A DNA stretch of 64,000 nt from Cephalotus follicularis (Eukaryota > Streptophyta > Magnoliopsida > Oxalidales > Cephalotaceae), in assembly GCA_001972305.1 (NCBI GenBank), contig BDDD01006670.1, positions 25,156 to 89,155 of the forward strand. Reading direction: 5' to 3'. The translations under genes were made by a program, and so were the position numbers. Every line of letters begins with the position of its first letter. Positions within the stretch are counted from its first letter, which is position 1. Under the pieces are notes generated by a model. The model had not been told where the DNA came from, searched no databases, and saw only the letters and a list, made by a program, of their open reading frames with translations. Positions 61,640-64,000 of this stretch are shown here, piece after piece.

Positions 61640-64000
61640 TAAAATGTGCACTTATTTGAATTTAATGTCCAATTATGGCGATTTGTGATTGGTAATTTTA
61701 CTTGGAATGAATTGGGATGCAGATTGGTGGAAATCCACTTAAGAAACCCTAATTTCCCTCTTGACAGCCGACTAACACAGGGTATCAGTCGACTGCCTGA
61801 CTCGTGTAATGTCCAGTCGACTGCCCCATGAATCCAGTCGACTGTAAATTCGACAGAACATGTGTCTGTGCAGGTGTCAACTGATCTTGGGCGTGGCATG
61901 CATGGGGGGTACGTGTCCTAAGCTGCCATAACATGCAATGTGATGCCTTGCATGCCCTTGCATGTGCTCTGCAATGACAGACCTGCACCTGCAACATTGA
62001 AAGGAGAAATTAACAAGAAACAAGGGCATGTGAGAAGAAGGAAATGTGGGGAAAGTTAGAGCAAATGGTCTCTGGCGAATTGTGGCCTATATCATCTGAA
62101 TGTGAGGGTATTATGAGTGTTAGAAACACTGTGAAAAGAGAGAATTGTTGGGGAATTGAAGGAGCTTGCATAAAGAATTGGAAATTGCATGTTTAGAGTT
62201 TGAAGCTCAAAGTAGGAACTTGGAAGCCTTGAGCATCTCCTGGTAAGTCCAATTCGAACCCTTGTGTTGTTGTAATCCTACAGTAGATTATCTAGGAGAG
62301 TGCTTAATCTCTACTACCATGGTTGATTAACATCTTCTAGGATTTATGAAATTAATGGAAATAGCACTTGGTGCATGAATGGATGTAATCTCTAATTGGA
62401 TAGTAAGTTGTTATTAACCATAATTAACTACTGAATTCCTTAAGAGTATACATGTATACCTGCTGTTCACTAAGGGATTTCGAATGGAGATAGTTGGACA
62501 TGCATAAGATGTGTTAAAAGGGGAATTGATATATGCTTAATGAACTAATGGATTTAAGCTACCGTTTTGAATGTCTCTAAGAGTTACTGAATCTACTGTT
62601 ACTGATGCATGTACCTATAACATGCATAGATTGAACCTACTGAGATTAAAGAATTGATTGGTGAAAGCTTGGAAAAGTCTTTGGAAGCTTTAAAGAGAAA
62701 GATCATTCAATTGATCTTGGGATAGCAAATTGAGGTAGGGGTAGTGTTATGTTTTGGAAGATATGATCATGCATGACTTGTATGTTAATTTTCTCATTGT
62801 ATTGGACTGATTTGGCATTGGAATTGCATCATATAAAACTGTTCTGCTGCATTTCTGGGCAAAACCAGTCGACTGGCATAGAATGCAGTCGACTACTCAA
62901 CCCCAACAGCCGACTGGTTCTTGAGGCAGTCGACTGTTCTGGGCTGGAACTGCATAATAATCACTGAATTGCTGCTGTTTTGCATTGTTGATGATTTGTA
63001 TATGTTACCAACATAATGCACATACTGTATGATGTTAGTTAACATCATTACCACTGATATTTCACTGATCGCATGAATTATGTATGATATGCATAATTTA
63101 CGGCTTAAACACCATTTCAAGTGAAAGCTATGATTTACAAAATCTACTGATTTGATTAATGTTATTGTATATACTACTTATGTTAGTATATATCTACTGT
63201 TTGGTGCTATTTAGACACCATTGTTACTGATATTTCAATGATTGTTCAAACTAAATACTACATGTACAAATTATGGTTTAAACAACATTTCCAAATGGGA
63301 CTATTGATTACAAAACTACTGTTTTGATTAATGATACCGTATATACTACTTATATTAGTATATACATACTGTTTGGTGCTATTAACTCCACCACTACTGA
63401 TATTTTAAAGATTGAAACCGTTTATGGGACTTGAACCCAAAATTATGATAACTTACTATCATTTTAAAAGGGAGGTTTATTGTCAAAATAAACTACTGTT
63501 TTCCTCCACATGAGAGGTACCGACTGTTTTGTTTCCAAATTGGAAACCACTACTGTACTGATATCGTTACCTCACATGAGATGTACGATTACTGAACTGT
63601 TATATGTTTCTAAAAGAAACCATCTTGATATTGCATATTGATTATATATGTAATATTATTACTGATTGTACTGATTGAATTGATTGTCTATGCTTACTGC
63701 CGTAGTTCGGTGATGGAGGTTATCACTGGCTATGGATGTGATTCTGGGTGCCAGGAGTTGGCCAGAGTATCACCTACTGTCTGCAATTGCAGAATTACTG
63801 TTAAACTACCCGCCAACGCCAGTAGTAACTGATACCTTTTCTATCATTCTCAGAGTGTAGAGTGATAGTTAGGTGGTGCACAGTTGGGGGCTAGGAGTTA
63901 GCGACATGTGACACCCAAACCACTGTACTGAATGAATTGATTGTACCCTTGGGCGGTATCTTTGCATATGTACTGTTCATGGCCAATTGGCATGATTGCT
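61640..64000. repeat. Repeat-like non-coding DNA, probably part of an LTR retrotransposon running off the window
   Basis: No coding frame of note. Clustered GTCGACTG motifs (61770-61860 and 62865-62945), three diverged tandem units, and a TGTGACACCCAAACC block near 63908 recall long-LTR Gypsy sequence. No LTR start, primer-binding site or polypurine tract could be fixed, so the assignment is tentative. Confidence 0.4.
62985..63490. repeat. About 170-bp degenerate tandem repeat, three units
   Basis: Units share, in order, TACTGATATTTCA.TGAT, a short A/T-rich gap with an AATTATG word, TTTAAACA.CATTTC, TTACAAAA.CTACTG, TTTGATTAATG and GTATATACTACTTAT, then TACTGTTTGGTGCTAT. Unit starts are near 63048, 63219 and 63398. 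The third unit is the most diverged and the first lacks some of the leading part. Confidence 0.65.

Overview
This is plant nuclear DNA, almost certainly from a eudicot. The evidence is spliced genes with GT..AG introns, AT-rich intergenic DNA, tRNA-iMet-primed LTR retrotransposons, a Cassandra-type TRIM, and plant proteins such as GH32 beta-fructosidases and NAP1. The species cannot be fixed from the sequence. A tandem cluster of fructan-exohydrolase-like GH32 genes would suit a fructan-storing asterid (Asteraceae or Campanulaceae), but that is inference.

Layout. (1) 1-9.5 kb is transposon-dense: the end of a large Gypsy-type LTR, a broken Copia gag, a tRNA-derived SINE, a CACTA-like element, and a 5.8-kb LTR element (3396-9158) whose short interior has no coding capacity. 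(2) 12.6-38.3 kb is a GH32 cluster: two intact seven-exon genes (12637-16198 and 31994-35396) and a 5'-truncated pseudogene (35835-38291), all on the + strand. The two intact genes are separated by about 15.8 kb of nested transposons, including a series of solo LTRs with target-site duplications. A short piece of GH32 3' flanking DNA at about 28.72-28.90 kb suggests that another copy once lay in that gap. (3) 38.9-61.0 kb is a run of single-copy housekeeping genes, all on the minus strand: nucleosome assembly protein 1 (NAP1), a glyoxylate/succinic-semialdehyde reductase of the beta-hydroxyacid dehydrogenase family, a two-RRM glycine-rich hnRNP-like protein, an FHA-domain protein with an acidic tail, and the 3' exons of a small unrecognised gene. 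(4) 61.6-64 kb is non-coding and repeat-like, with a roughly 170-bp tandem repeat and clustered SalI-type palindromes.

Function. The GH32 genes encode predicted secreted or vacuolar glycosidases. All three copies have Asn where active cell-wall invertases have the sucrose-binding Asp (Asp239 in Arabidopsis cwINV1), which points to fructan exohydrolase or non-sucrose activity. The minus-strand genes act in chromatin assembly, aldehyde detoxification, RNA processing and phosphopeptide recognition; they are neighbours, not a pathway. I found no bacterial-type operon, CRISPR array, rRNA or tRNA gene, and no clearly new biological system. The most informative signals are the GH32 cluster with its uniform Asp-to-Asn change and the layered transposon history. 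Exon boundaries were read by eye from splice consensus and reading-frame continuity. All reading frames close, except for the 5' end of the last gene.
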